A stretch of DNA of 52,347 nt from Granulosicoccus sp964435305. GTDB taxonomy: Bacteria; Pseudomonadota; Gammaproteobacteria; Granulosicoccales; Granulosicoccaceae. Each line of letters starts with the position of its first letter. Position 1 is the first letter of the stretch. The notes beneath the pieces are model-generated. The model ran no database searches and was not told the DNA's origin. It saw only the letters and a list, made by a program, of their open reading frames with translations. Shown here piece by piece: positions 1-7,800 of this stretch. The DNA is taken from the NCBI GenBank assembly GCA_964435305.1, contig CAYSZH010000009.1:1-52347 (forward strand). Direction: 5' to 3'. The position numbers were made by a program, and so were the translations under genes.

Positions 1-99
1 CCCGCCACTGGGTATCTGGGCTACCAGCTCTCCAATGGATATGACTTATATAAAGTGATCAGATCGGATAAACACTGCCTTGTTGGTACGCTTTTTTGA
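1..99 (+). CDS. 3' end of an unidentified gene, possibly the peptide-binding protein of the ABC transporter
   Basis: The first forward frame is open from the window edge to a TGA at 97-99 and encodes about 32 residues, including GYLGYQLSNGYDLYKV. A hairpin terminator follows directly and the peptide permease genes come next, so a periplasmic solute-binding protein gene would be the expected neighbour. The fragment is too short to prove this. A second frame (2-58) is also open to a TGA and cannot be excluded. The identity is inferred only from context. Confidence 0.3.
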   Translation, partial: PATGYLGYQLSNGYDLYKVIRSDKHCLVGTLF

Positions 100-107
100 G
101 CCAGCTG

Positions 108-137
108 ATAAGCCCTCCCTTTACAGGGAGGGCTTAT
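108..137 (+). terminator. hairpin terminator upstream of dppB
   Basis: A perfect 12-bp stem (ATAAGCCCTCCC at 108-119 and GGGAGGGCTTAT at 126-137) closes a 6-base loop, TTTACA. It is followed by TCTTCC, so the U tract is weak. It lies between the upstream gene end and the permease operon. It could stop the upstream transcript or attenuate read-through, giving more binding protein than permease. Confidence 0.7.
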
Positions 138-203
138 TCTTCCATAGGCTGCCAGCCTTCGTTAGATCATGATAATTTTCCCACCTTTGACTAAGCCTGC
201 ACT

Positions 204-1181
204 TTGAATTTCCTACGCTCAGTCTTTCTACGCACACTCTACGCTGCGCTACTGCTCATTGCCGTTCTGGTTCTAAATTTCGCCATGATGCACATGGCAC
301 CTGGCGATGTTGCCGATACGATAGCGCAATCGATGGGTGGCGCCGATCCGGAAATCATGGCGCAGATTCGCACCGACTACGGACTGGACAAACCCTTTCC
401 GGCTCAACTAGGCACCTACATTGGCAACGTGCTGCAATTCGATTTCGGGTTTTCGTTTTTTTATAACATGCCTGTGGTGGATTTAATTCTTGAGCGTATA
501 CCCGCAACCCTTATTCTGGTTATAAGCGCGCAGTTACTGGCACTGATACTAGGTGTGGTTTTGGGTGTTATTTCAGCGCGAAACCCTAATGGCCTTGTGA
601 GCCATTTCGTCACAGGGCTTGCGTTATTTGGTTACGCAGCACCGGTGTTCTGGACAGGTATATTATTTCTGATCGCATTTTCATTGCATCTGGGTTGGTT
701 TCCGACCAGTGGCATGCGCGACGTTACCATTGAAGGTGGCGCGTGGTCGCACTTTATCGACATTGCGCATCACGCTGTGCTGCCAGTAGTGACGTTAAGT
801 TCAATTTACCTTGCGCTGTATTCACGCCTATGTCGTACTTCAATGCTGGAAGTTTTAGGGTCGGACTACGTACGTACCGCAAAAGCAAAAGGCTTAAGCA
901 CACGACAAATCGTGTATAAACACGCACTGAAAAACGCCGTATCGCCCGTCATTACACTTGCTGGTCTGCAGTTTTCAGCCGTGATATCCGGCGCTGTACT
1001 GGTGGAGGCTGTGTATAGCTGGCCTGGGCTTGGCACCTTGGCATTTCAATCAATCATCGCACGCGATACACCCACCATCCTGGGTATTCTGTTCTTCTCA
1101 GCACTCGTGGTTGTTATCGGTAATCTATTAACGGACTTAGCTTTACGCACAATTGATCCGCGGGTCGGAGGCAAGCAATGA
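204..1181 (+). CDS. dppB: peptide/nickel-type ABC transporter permease, DppB/OppB family
   Basis: This is the first inner-membrane permease of an oligopeptide-type ABC importer, 325 residues, the family's usual length. The N-terminus has the family pattern: a first membrane helix at about residues 8-30 followed by HMAPGD. The BPD_transp_1 domain fills the C-terminal two thirds, with the coupling stretch DYVRTAKAKGLS near residues 222-233 that contacts the ATPase, and it ends TIDPRVGGKQ. The start is a TTG; it is chosen because the next in-frame ATGs lie inside helix 1 and would destroy it. No good ribosome binding site is visible. The gene overlaps dppC by the four bases ATGA, indicating translational coupling. 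Confidence 0.9.
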   Translation: MNFLRSVFLRTLYAALLLIAVLVLNFAMMHMAPGDVADTIAQSMGGADPEIMAQIRTDYGLDKPFPAQLGTYIGNVLQFDFGFSFFYNMPVVDLILERIPATLILVISAQLLALILGVVLGVISARNPNGLVSHFVTGLALFGYAAPVFWTGILFLIAFSLHLGWFPTSGMRDVTIEGGAWSHFIDIAHHAVLPVVTLSSIYLALYSRLCRTSMLEVLGSDYVRTAKAKGLSTRQIVYKHALKNAVSPVITLAGLQFSAVISGAVLVEAVYSWPGLGTLAFQSIIARDTPTILGILFFSALVVVIGNLLTDLALRTIDPRVGGKQ

Positions 1182-2065
1182 CTCAGAATGCCGGACAACG
1201 TACGGCCATTATTGAGGAAAAAGCCCAGTCGCCTATGGGCGAAGCCTGGGGCATGTTTCGCCGAGATCATGCCGCAATGGCAGGTTTCTTTGTCTTATTG
1301 CTGGTGCTCATTGCAGGCTTACTCGGACCCTTTATTTATCCTGCTGATCCATTTGAAATGGTATGGGCACCTTTCTCCCCACCCGGTGAGGAAGGTTATA
1401 TATTTGGTACTGATTACCTCGGCCGCGATCTTTTTCTAATGATTGTGTACGGCGCTAGAGTCTCAATTGCAATTGGATTATCTGCCGCCTTTCTCACGGT
1501 GGCTATCGGTATTACTGTCGGTGCGCTTGCAGGTTTTTATAAAGGTTGGGTAGAAGAGTTACTAATGCGTCTTACTGAATTCTTTCAGGTTCTGCCCACA
1601 TTGTTGTTTTCAATGGTGATTGTTGCCTTGTTTGGCGCATCCTTACCTATGATCACGTTTGCTATTGGATTGGTGAGCTGGCCACCCGTAGCGCGCATAA
1701 CCCGGTCTGAATTTTTGCGTATTCGCGAACTTGAATTTGTCACTGCAGCGCGTGCCTCAGGCGTTTCTAACTGGAGAATTATCTTTGCTGTCATTCTGCC
1801 TAATGCATTGCCACCCATCATCGTACAAGCAGCGTTGATGGTTGGGTCTGCCATTTTGTTTGAGGCGGGCTTAAGCTTTTTAGGTTTAACTGATCCAAAT
1901 GTTGTGAGCTGGGGACAAATAATAGGCTCAAATCGTCAATACATTTTGGATTCAAGCTACACCGTAACCATTCCCGGTTTGGCCATATTTGTCACTGTCC
2001 TGGCTATTTCACTTGTAGGTGATGGTTTAAATGACGCCTTGAATCCCAAATTGAGAAAGCGTTAA
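1178..2065 (+). CDS. dppC: peptide/nickel-type ABC transporter permease, DppC/OppC family
   Basis: Second permease subunit, 295 residues, pairing with DppB to form the membrane channel. The N-terminal pattern (a short cytoplasmic leader, WGMFRRDHAAMAGF, then helix 1 and GPFIYPADPF) is the OppC N-terminal domain. It is followed by GTDYLGRDLF, a strong family signature. The ATPase-coupling segment EFVTAARASGVSNWRII lies near residues 186-202. The start overlaps the dppB stop (ATGA), and its own stop overlaps the next ATG by one base, so the genes are co-translated. The order permease-permease-ATPase-ATPase is canonical. Confidence 0.92.
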   Translation: MTQNAGQRTAIIEEKAQSPMGEAWGMFRRDHAAMAGFFVLLLVLIAGLLGPFIYPADPFEMVWAPFSPPGEEGYIFGTDYLGRDLFLMIVYGARVSIAIGLSAAFLTVAIGITVGALAGFYKGWVEELLMRLTEFFQVLPTLLFSMVIVALFGASLPMITFAIGLVSWPPVARITRSEFLRIRELEFVTAARASGVSNWRIIFAVILPNALPPIIVQAALMVGSAILFEAGLSFLGLTDPNVVSWGQIIGSNRQYILDSSYTVTIPGLAIFVTVLAISLVGDGLNDALNPKLRKR

Positions 2066-3051
2066 TGAGCGCGCTACTGGAAGTCAACAATCTACGCATT
2101 GAGCTCACTACGCGCGATGGAGTTGCACCCGTTATCGATGACTTGTCATTTGAATTAAACGCAGGTGAAACCTTAAGTTTTGTTGGAGAATCCGGTTGCG
2201 GCAAATCAATGACAGCGCTGGCACTGATGGGTTTGCTTCCTGAAAAAGTCGGACGAATTGCGGCAGGAAGTATTCTGTTTAATGGTGAAGATTTAACAGC
2301 TGCAAGCCAATCTCGATTAAACGAAATTCGCGGTAATGATATTTCGATGATTTTCCAAGAACCAATGACATCGCTGAACCCCTTGTATACCATCGGTGAG
2401 CAAATAGCCGAGGTGCTGCGCCGTCATCGTGCAATGGACAAATCGGCTGCATGGAATCGAGCAATAGAGTTATTGGATTCTGTGCGTATTCCTAACCCCA
2501 AAAACCGTGTTAAGGACTATCCACATCAGCTTTCTGGTGGACAACGACAACGGGTCATGATCGCCATCGCCCTCGCCTGTGAGCCAAAAATTCTTATTGC
2601 TGATGAGCCTACCACCGCTCTGGATGTCACCGTACAAGCGCAAATTTTTGATTTAATAAGGGAGCTTGGTAATGAATTGGGCACGGCAACAATTCTAATC
2701 ACACACGATATGGGTGCCGTAGCCGAAATGGCAGAACACATGATTGTGATGTACGCCGGGCGAATAGCAGAATCTGGCCCAGTACAGCAAGTGATAGAGC
2801 ATCCACGTCACCCTTATACTGAAGGCTTGGTCGCTTGTGTTCCGCACCTGCTGGCGGAAGTCACTGCAGAGCGACCGCCACTGGCAGAGATCGACGGCAT
2901 CGTACCCAGCCTGAAGGAATTTGGACGTGATGAATGCCTGTTTGCTTCTCGCTGTAATCGTGCCAACGAACAGTGCCTTAATAAGCGACCATCGATAGCT
3001 CAATTCACTCATGGTCAACAGTCCGCTTGCTGGCAGGCACACGAGATTTGA
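2065..3051 (+). CDS. dppD: peptide ABC transporter ATPase, DppD/OppD family
   Basis: First ATP-hydrolysing subunit of the importer, 328 residues. Visible motifs are Walker A GESGCGKS (about residues 41-48), the Q-loop IFQEPMTSLNP, the signature LSGGQRQRV (about 157-165), Walker B ILIADEPTTALD and the switch histidine in LITHD. The C-terminal oligopeptide-transporter extension carries cysteines in the pattern CLFASRCNRANEQC, which in related proteins can hold an iron-sulfur cluster. The gene lies in the middle of the dppBCDF run with a one-base overlap upstream and a two-base gap downstream. The substrate cannot be told from the sequence; this family moves peptides, nickel, opines and some glycans. 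Confidence 0.93.
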   Translation: MSALLEVNNLRIELTTRDGVAPVIDDLSFELNAGETLSFVGESGCGKSMTALALMGLLPEKVGRIAAGSILFNGEDLTAASQSRLNEIRGNDISMIFQEPMTSLNPLYTIGEQIAEVLRRHRAMDKSAAWNRAIELLDSVRIPNPKNRVKDYPHQLSGGQRQRVMIAIALACEPKILIADEPTTALDVTVQAQIFDLIRELGNELGTATILITHDMGAVAEMAEHMIVMYAGRIAESGPVQQVIEHPRHPYTEGLVACVPHLLAEVTAERPPLAEIDGIVPSLKEFGRDECLFASRCNRANEQCLNKRPSIAQFTHGQQSACWQAHEI

Positions 3052-3053
3052 TC

Positions 3054-4037
3054 ATGCACAGCAACAATGATTCGCTGCTCAAGGTCGACGATCTCACCGT
3101 GCGTTTTGCAATAAAACGCGGTGGCTTTTTATCAAAAAAATCTTACCTGTACGCTGTAGACAGTGTCTCATTTGAAGTAAAGCGTGGCGAAACACTAGCC
3201 ATTGTAGGTGAAAGCGGTTCCGGAAAAACGACTGCGGCATTAGCCGTAGCAAGGCTTGTATCGGCACACGCCGGACGTGTGCAATTAGCTGGGCAAGATT
3301 TTCTAGCCTTAGAGGGAGAAGCTCTACGTCAGGCACGCACCAAGGTTCAATTTATCTTTCAAGATCCTTACTCCAGCCTGAACCCTCGCTTGCGAGCACA
3401 ATCAGTTGTCAGCGAACCACTTGATAGCCTGACAGACTTAAGCGACACAGAAAAACAAGAGACTGTCGATCGACTGTTTGCTGAAGTGGGCTTGCGAAAA
3501 GAGCAGCAGAAGCTTTTCCCACACCAGTTTTCAGGCGGCCAGCGTCAACGCATTGGAATAGCCAGGGCCCTATCGACTCGACCCGAACTCATTATTTGTG
3601 ATGAGCCTGTGTCAGCCTTAGATGTTGCGGTACAAGCGCAGGTTTTAAATCTACTGCGAAAGCTACAGGATGATTTAGGGCTCACTTATCTGTTTATCTC
3701 GCACGATCTGGGCGTGGTACAACACATGTGTGACTCAGTTGCGGTTATGTATATGGGTAAAATTGTGGAATATGGCGATCGAATTAGCTTATTTAACAAC
3801 CCACAACACCCGTATACTCAAGCCTTGTTATCCGCAGTGCCATCGGTTGATAAGAAACGCCGAGCCGAAATACAGCGTATCGATATTACCGGCGACCCTT
3901 ATGACCCGGTAAATCCGCCCGGTGGATGCCGCTTTGCAAATCGATGCCCTAAGGCCCAAGCTGTTTGTAATCAGAGTCAGCCTGAATTAAAGCAGCAATC
4001 GGCAACACACTCTGTCGCGTGTCACTTGGTAGAATAA
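3054..4037 (+). CDS. dppF: peptide ABC transporter ATPase, DppF/OppF family
   Basis: Second ATPase subunit, 327 residues from the ATG at 3054. A longer frame opens with TTG at 3027 inside dppD, but the ATG two bases after the dppD stop gives a normal N-terminus (MHSNNDSLLKVDDLTVRF). Motifs are Walker A GESGSGKT, Q-loop IFQDPYSSLNP, signature FSGGQRQRI, Walker B LIICDEPVSALD and switch LFISHD. The end has the cysteine pattern GCRFANRCPKAQAVC, as in the sister ATPase. It is the last gene of the rightward operon and converges on dctM 44 bases later. Confidence 0.92.
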   Translation: MHSNNDSLLKVDDLTVRFAIKRGGFLSKKSYLYAVDSVSFEVKRGETLAIVGESGSGKTTAALAVARLVSAHAGRVQLAGQDFLALEGEALRQARTKVQFIFQDPYSSLNPRLRAQSVVSEPLDSLTDLSDTEKQETVDRLFAEVGLRKEQQKLFPHQFSGGQRQRIGIARALSTRPELIICDEPVSALDVAVQAQVLNLLRKLQDDLGLTYLFISHDLGVVQHMCDSVAVMYMGKIVEYGDRISLFNNPQHPYTQALLSAVPSVDKKRRAEIQRIDITGDPYDPVNPPGGCRFANRCPKAQAVCNQSQPELKQQSATHSVACHLVE

Positions 4038-4041
4038 AATC

Positions 4042-4069
4042 AAAAACGGGTATCAGTACGCCCCTTTTC
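4042..4069. terminator. weak bidirectional terminator between convergent dppF and dctM
   Basis: An A-run and CGGGTA face TACGCCCC and a T-run across a 4-base loop. The stem GGGTA/TAC-CCC has a bulged G and one mismatch before the AAAA/TTTT arms. The A-run/T-run symmetry is what a terminator serving both convergent operons would look like, but the stem is imperfect. Confidence 0.4.
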
Positions 4070-4081
4070 AGCCAGGATCTA

Positions 4082-5389
4082 CTACAAGCCTGGCAACCAT
4101 AGCGCAAGCTTTGGAAATACTACCAACAAGAACACCAACAATAATGAACAGCCAATAAATGGAAATGCAGCAACATAAATATCACGCATGGACGTATCGG
4201 GTGGTGACACGCCTTTCATAACAAATAACAGTAACCCAAATGGTGGAGTGGTGAAACTGATTTCTAATGCCAGAAGCATAATAAGCCCAAACCAAACGAG
4301 ATCGAACCCTAGCGTTTGAGCCAGTGGAAAGAATATTGGCACAGTCAGCAACATCATGGAAATTTGTTCCATGAACATTCCAAGTAGTAACAGCACAACA
4401 AACATCACTGCCAACATAGCCAATGGTGCCAAATCAAAGCTGGTTGCCCAGCTTATAAGCCCTCGAGAGGCACCAGAAAAAGCGAGTAGCTGACTGAACG
4501 TGGCTGAGCCAAACACGATCAAGTACGCCATCAACGTCACTCGAAGCGCACCTGTTAACGAATTTTTTAACGATTGAAGTGTTAAACATCGGTAGAAAAC
4601 AGCAAGAATAACGACCCCTAAAGCACCAAAGGCGGCCGCTTCAGATGGCGTTACTATTCCTTTGATCATTAAAATGATAATGAGCACCATAACGCCGATC
4701 ATGGGTATCACATCGGTGAACAATAGCCGCACACGAGCAATGACCGACATCGCTTCAACTTCATAGGCTGGCGCAGCGTCCTTATCAAGGCGTGTTTGTA
4801 TGGCAATAGTCGCGACATAGAATCCAGCCAGGATTAATCCAGGGATAACACCTGCGATCAATAACGCCGCGACATCAATTTGAGCAAGCGTAGCAAGTAA
4901 TACTGCCAGCGCTGATGGCGGTATGATGATGGCAAGCCCTCCGGTACCCAAAATAGGCCCGATACTCATGTGTTTTTTATAACCACGTGCATTCATTTCA
5001 GGCACCATCAACGAACCCAGCAACGCGGTTGAACCCATTGAGGAACCTGATAATGTAGAAAATGCGGTGCCACCCAACACTGTGACATAGCTTAAGCGCC
5101 CAGGCAGCCTGCCAAGCAGGCGATCAATAGCGTTAAACATGCGCCCGCCAAGACCTGTATGAAAGAAAATCTCTCCCATCAATAGAAACAAAGGTATGGG
5201 AACCAAAGCGTACTTTGTCAGTGAGCCGAAACCATTGTTGAGTAACTGCGTGATGCCACGCTCACCACCCATGAAAATCCACGCACCAACAATGTTTGCG
5301 GCAAGAAATGCAAGTGCGACTGGCATACCTATCGCCATCAGCACGATAATGGTACCCAGCAAAACTCCAAGGGCTTGATACCACTCCAC
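4082..5389 (-). CDS. dctM: TRAP transporter large membrane subunit, DctM family
   Basis: Large permease of a tripartite ATP-independent periplasmic transporter, 435 residues with about twelve hydrophobic segments. The N-terminus (LLGTIIVLMAIGMPVALAFLAANIVG), the GSSMGSTALLGSLMVPEM region and IIPPSALAVLLA are DctM hallmarks. It works with DctQ and DctP to drive uptake of organic acids with a sodium gradient. The start is GTG at 5389, with AGGTGG eight bases upstream. That ribosome site belongs to the last unit of a 15-bp tandem array that separates this gene from dctQ. In most TRAP operons the Q and M genes touch or overlap, so the intervening array is unusual. Confidence 0.93.
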   Translation of the reverse strand: MEWYQALGVLLGTIIVLMAIGMPVALAFLAANIVGAWIFMGGERGITQLLNNGFGSLTKYALVPIPLFLLMGEIFFHTGLGGRMFNAIDRLLGRLPGRLSYVTVLGGTAFSTLSGSSMGSTALLGSLMVPEMNARGYKKHMSIGPILGTGGLAIIIPPSALAVLLATLAQIDVAALLIAGVIPGLILAGFYVATIAIQTRLDKDAAPAYEVEAMSVIARVRLLFTDVIPMIGVMVLIIILMIKGIVTPSEAAAFGALGVVILAVFYRCLTLQSLKNSLTGALRVTLMAYLIVFGSATFSQLLAFSGASRGLISWATSFDLAPLAMLAVMFVVLLLLGMFMEQISMMLLTVPIFFPLAQTLGFDLVWFGLIMLLALEISFTTPPFGLLLFVMKGVSPPDTSMRDIYVAAFPFIGCSLLLVFLLVVFPKLALWLPGL

Positions 5390-5392
5390 TAG

Positions 5393-5590
5393 TTAATCCA
5401 CCTAAACTTAATCCACCTAAACTTAATCCACCTAAACTTAATCCACCNNNNNNNNNNNNNNNNNNNNNNNNNNNNNNNNNNNNNNNNNNNNNNNNNNNNN
5501 NNNNNNNNNNNNNNNNNNNNNNNNNNNNNNNNNNNNNNNNNNNNNNNTTAATCCACCTAAACTTAATCCACCTAGCAGGCTTAATCCAGG
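5393..5590. repeat. 15-bp tandem repeat array between dctQ and dctM, interrupted by an assembly gap
   Basis: Three perfect units and a partial fourth of TTAATCCACCTAAAC run from 5393 into the N block. At least one full unit and two degraded units (TTAATCCACCTAG at 5563, TTAATCCAGG at 5581) follow it. Read on the dctQM strand each unit is AGGTGGATTAAGTTT and contains a Shine-Dalgarno-like AGGTGG. The dctM-proximal copy is correctly spaced to start dctM. The array begins directly after the dctQ stop. The true copy number is hidden by the gap. The unit length is divisible by three and two of the three frames on the coding strand stay open. Confidence 0.9.
5448..5547. other. assembly gap, 100 N
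   Basis: Exactly 100 N characters, the conventional size for a gap of unknown length. It sits inside the tandem array, so the likely cause is repeat collapse during short-read assembly. Extra sequence could be missing here, but the flanking array units and the intact dctQ and dctM ends argue that only repeat units are lost. Confidence 0.95.
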
Positions 5591-5593
5591 CTA

Positions 5594-6106
5594 TCACTCG
5601 TGTATCCCTGCGTCACCGGTGTGTAGCAGATCGCGTCCAACGACAAATCGAAAAAACTCGATAGTCATAAATCCGAAGCTAACAGGAAATGCAATAGTGA
5701 GTATCCATTTTGGAAAGTAATAGGCTCGGACATCGAAATCGTTTCGTTGAATATTGGACAGGCAAAATTCATAGCCTTTGTACGCAAGAACCAAACAGAC
5801 CATCACACACAAAAGCGCTACAGCTCGGCTGACGATATTGCGTAACCAGGCAGGCAGTATCGCAGTAACAAGCTCAATGTGCACATGACCTTTTTCCCTG
5901 ACAAGCCAGGGTGCGCCGAGCATGGTCATGTACAACAAACCATACTCGGCAGAGGTAAACAGCCAGGCAAACGGTTGCAGCCCGGCATTTCGCATTACGA
6001 CAGACACAATGACCGATACCATCAGCCACAGCAATGTGAAGCCGGCTACCCACGCCATTGCATAGAGCAATCCGGTATAAATCGACACCATTCGCCGAAT
6101 TAGCAT
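5594..6106 (-). CDS. dctQ: TRAP transporter small membrane subunit, DctQ family
   Basis: Small four-helix subunit of the TRAP transporter, about 170 residues. Helices lie near residues 8-30, 45-62, 83-103 and 128-150. The stretch RNAGLQPFAWLFTSAEYGLLYMTMLGAPWLVREKGHV, given here only as a descriptor of the conserved core, includes the family's GAPWLVREKGHVH signature. The frame extends to a TTG at 6139, but the ATG at 6106 has AGGG seven bases upstream (followed by CTACCT) and gives the expected short N-terminus. The gene is flanked by dctP upstream and the tandem array downstream. Confidence 0.9.
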   Translation of the reverse strand: MLIRRMVSIYTGLLYAMAWVAGFTLLWLMVSVIVSVVMRNAGLQPFAWLFTSAEYGLLYMTMLGAPWLVREKGHVHIELVTAILPAWLRNIVSRAVALLCVMVCLVLAYKGYEFCLSNIQRNDFDVRAYYFPKWILTIAFPVSFGFMTIEFFRFVVGRDLLHTGDAGIHE

Positions 6107-6163
6107 AGGTAGCCCTGCAGCATAGATATACGTATACAAGAACTAAATTTAGCGAATGCTGGG

Positions 6164-7174
6164 TCAGTCTGCCGCCGAATCGTAGTACAACTCAATCAAT
6201 TTATCGTAATTACCATCACCTTGTGGACTTTCAGCCATCAGGCCTTTCATACGCTCCCAGGTCTTTTCCCGTGCGGCGGCCAGATAGTTGGCTTTGGCAT
6301 CACCTTCCAGGGTCACAACTTTCATTCCAGCAGCATCAAGCGCAGCGAAGTCGTCATCACGCTTACTTTTAAGTGCATTAACACTGTCTTTTTCATGCTG
6401 AATAGCGACATCTTGCAATACTTTTTTGGATTCGTCGCTCAAGCTATTCCATTTCTCAAGGTTGACGATAACCCCAAGATCGGTTGAAAAAAAGCACGGC
6501 TCGATACGGTAGTTAAGGAATTCATTCCATTTCAAATCAATAAGGCCGATTTGAGTCCAACCAGTGGCATCAACCACGCCTCGCTGCAGCGCAGAATACA
6601 CTTCACCTGTGGGCAGATCGATAACCTGAGCTTGTAGATAATTAGTGAAAAATGCGTTGTAGACTGCGTTGCCCCTGAGTTTTAGCCCATCAACTTCGAG
6701 GTTACCGTCTGCATCGAATGCGGGCTCATCTCTGGTCCAAAGGTTGTAGCACACACCGCTGTCAAACCATCCGAGATACTTAAGACCCATCTTTTCCTGA
6801 TGAATACTGTCCATTAACTCAGTACCGCCGTTTGCACGTGTTTCGACTGCAGTTAAATTCGATGCCACCATTGCATCTTTTTCAGGCAAGGAACCACCAT
6901 AGAAACTACCCGGTGTGTAAACCATATCGACAATACCGTCGCGAACCGCATCCGGTTGCTGAAACATGCCGATGGCTTCCGGGCCACCCCTTACGTCAAT
7001 TTGAACAACGCCTTTACCTGCTTCATTAACCTTATCTACAAATCCCAAAAAGCTTTTCGTATAAATTAATGTTTCAGGAAATGCGTGAACAGCACTTATG
7101 CGATCCTCTGCATTGACTGTGCCCATTAGCAGTAAGGAACCTGCCAGCAACACTAATAAATTTCTTTTTCTCAT
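6164..7174 (-). CDS. dctP: TRAP transporter periplasmic substrate-binding protein, DctP family
   Basis: Periplasmic solute receptor, 336 residues with an N-terminal signal peptide (positively charged MRKR, hydrophobic core LLVLLAGSLLLMG, cleavage near VNA-ED). The mature part shows the DctP pattern, including VDMVYTPGSFYGGSLPE and the region LKLRGNAVYNAFFTNY followed by LPTGEVYSALQRGVVDATG, where the family binds a carboxylate through an arginine (LRGN). The ATG overlaps the leuD-like stop (ATGA) and has GGAG upstream, so receptor and dehydratase are made from one transcript. The ligand is probably an organic acid handled by the neighbouring enzymes. Confidence 0.92.
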   Translation of the reverse strand: MRKRNLLVLLAGSLLLMGTVNAEDRISAVHAFPETLIYTKSFLGFVDKVNEAGKGVVQIDVRGGPEAIGMFQQPDAVRDGIVDMVYTPGSFYGGSLPEKDAMVASNLTAVETRANGGTELMDSIHQEKMGLKYLGWFDSGVCYNLWTRDEPAFDADGNLEVDGLKLRGNAVYNAFFTNYLQAQVIDLPTGEVYSALQRGVVDATGWTQIGLIDLKWNEFLNYRIEPCFFSTDLGVIVNLEKWNSLSDESKKVLQDVAIQHEKDSVNALKSKRDDDFAALDAAGMKVVTLEGDAKANYLAAAREKTWERMKGLMAESPQGDGNYDKLIELYYDSAAD

Positions 7175-7800
7175 AGTTTATCTCCGGTATTGGTTTTTTG
7201 AACGGGCCATGCCCAAGTTATGGTTTGGGAACGTTGTTCCCTGTACTGCTTAATTTCGTTACGGTGATTTAAAGTTATGTCAATATCGTCCCAGCCATTA
7301 ACAAGTTTCGTTTTCCACGAAGCGTCAATCTCAAAACTGATGGTGTGATCACCAATTGTAAAATTTTGCGCCGACAAATTTACTTTGCAGTACATCGCAG
7401 CAGGTCCCACCAATGCGAACAACATTTCGATATCCTCTACACTGACTCTCGCGGGTAGCAACCCGTTATTAACCGCATTGGCTGAAAAAATGTCACCAAA
7501 GCTCTCTGATACCAATACTTTAATGCCGGCATCGTGCAACGCGTATGCGGCAGCTTCACGTGAAGAGCCAGAACCAAAATTTTTCCCACACAACAACAAG
7601 CTTGCGCTGCTATGCCTGTTTAACGGAAACGATGGCTCCAATTCTCCTTCGGTGTTTTTCCGAATATCATAAAAAAGAAAATCCTGATAGCCATCTATAC
7701 GCGGTTGTGACATGAAGCGTGCGGGAATTATCTGATCGGTATCGATATTCGGCATCGGCAAACAAACCATAAGTCCTTCGTGCTCTTTCCAGCCACTCAT
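7171..7800 (-). CDS. leuD: aconitase-family dehydratase, small (swivel) subunit, LeuD-like
   Basis: Small subunit of a two-part hydro-lyase, 209 residues from the ATG at 7800. Signatures are NIDTDQIIPARF (about residues 18-29) and GKNFGSGSSREAAAYAL (about 72-88), both typical of the swivel domain that closes over the active site. The frame runs back to 7977, but that extension lies inside the large-subunit gene; the chosen ATG overlaps the leuC-like stop by ATGA. The gene sits between the large subunit and a TRAP receptor, not with leuA or leuB. A catabolic hydratase for a substituted malate, maleate or citrate-like acid is therefore as likely as leucine synthesis. Confidence 0.88.
   Translation of the reverse strand: MSGWKEHEGLMVCLPMPNIDTDQIIPARFMSQPRIDGYQDFLFYDIRKNTEGELEPSFPLNRHSSASLLLCGKNFGSGSSREAAAYALHDAGIKVLVSESFGDIFSANAVNNGLLPARVSVEDIEMLFALVGPAAMYCKVNLSAQNFTIGDHTISFEIDASWKTKLVNGWDDIDITLNHRNEIKQYREQRSQTITWAWPVQKTNTGDKL

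Noticed and set aside
2..58. Second open frame at the left edge ending at 58
   Set aside because: It is shorter than the frame ending at 99, and neither can be identified; kept only as an alternative in the first entry.
5393..5590. CRISPR array
   Set aside because: Units are 15 bp and directly tandem with no spacers, and there are no cas genes.
5262..5597. A pentapeptide-repeat protein spanning the tandem array (GGLSL units)
   Set aside because: The frame runs through N bases and out of frame into dctM. The array begins at the dctQ stop and ends in the dctM ribosome site, so it is better read as non-coding.
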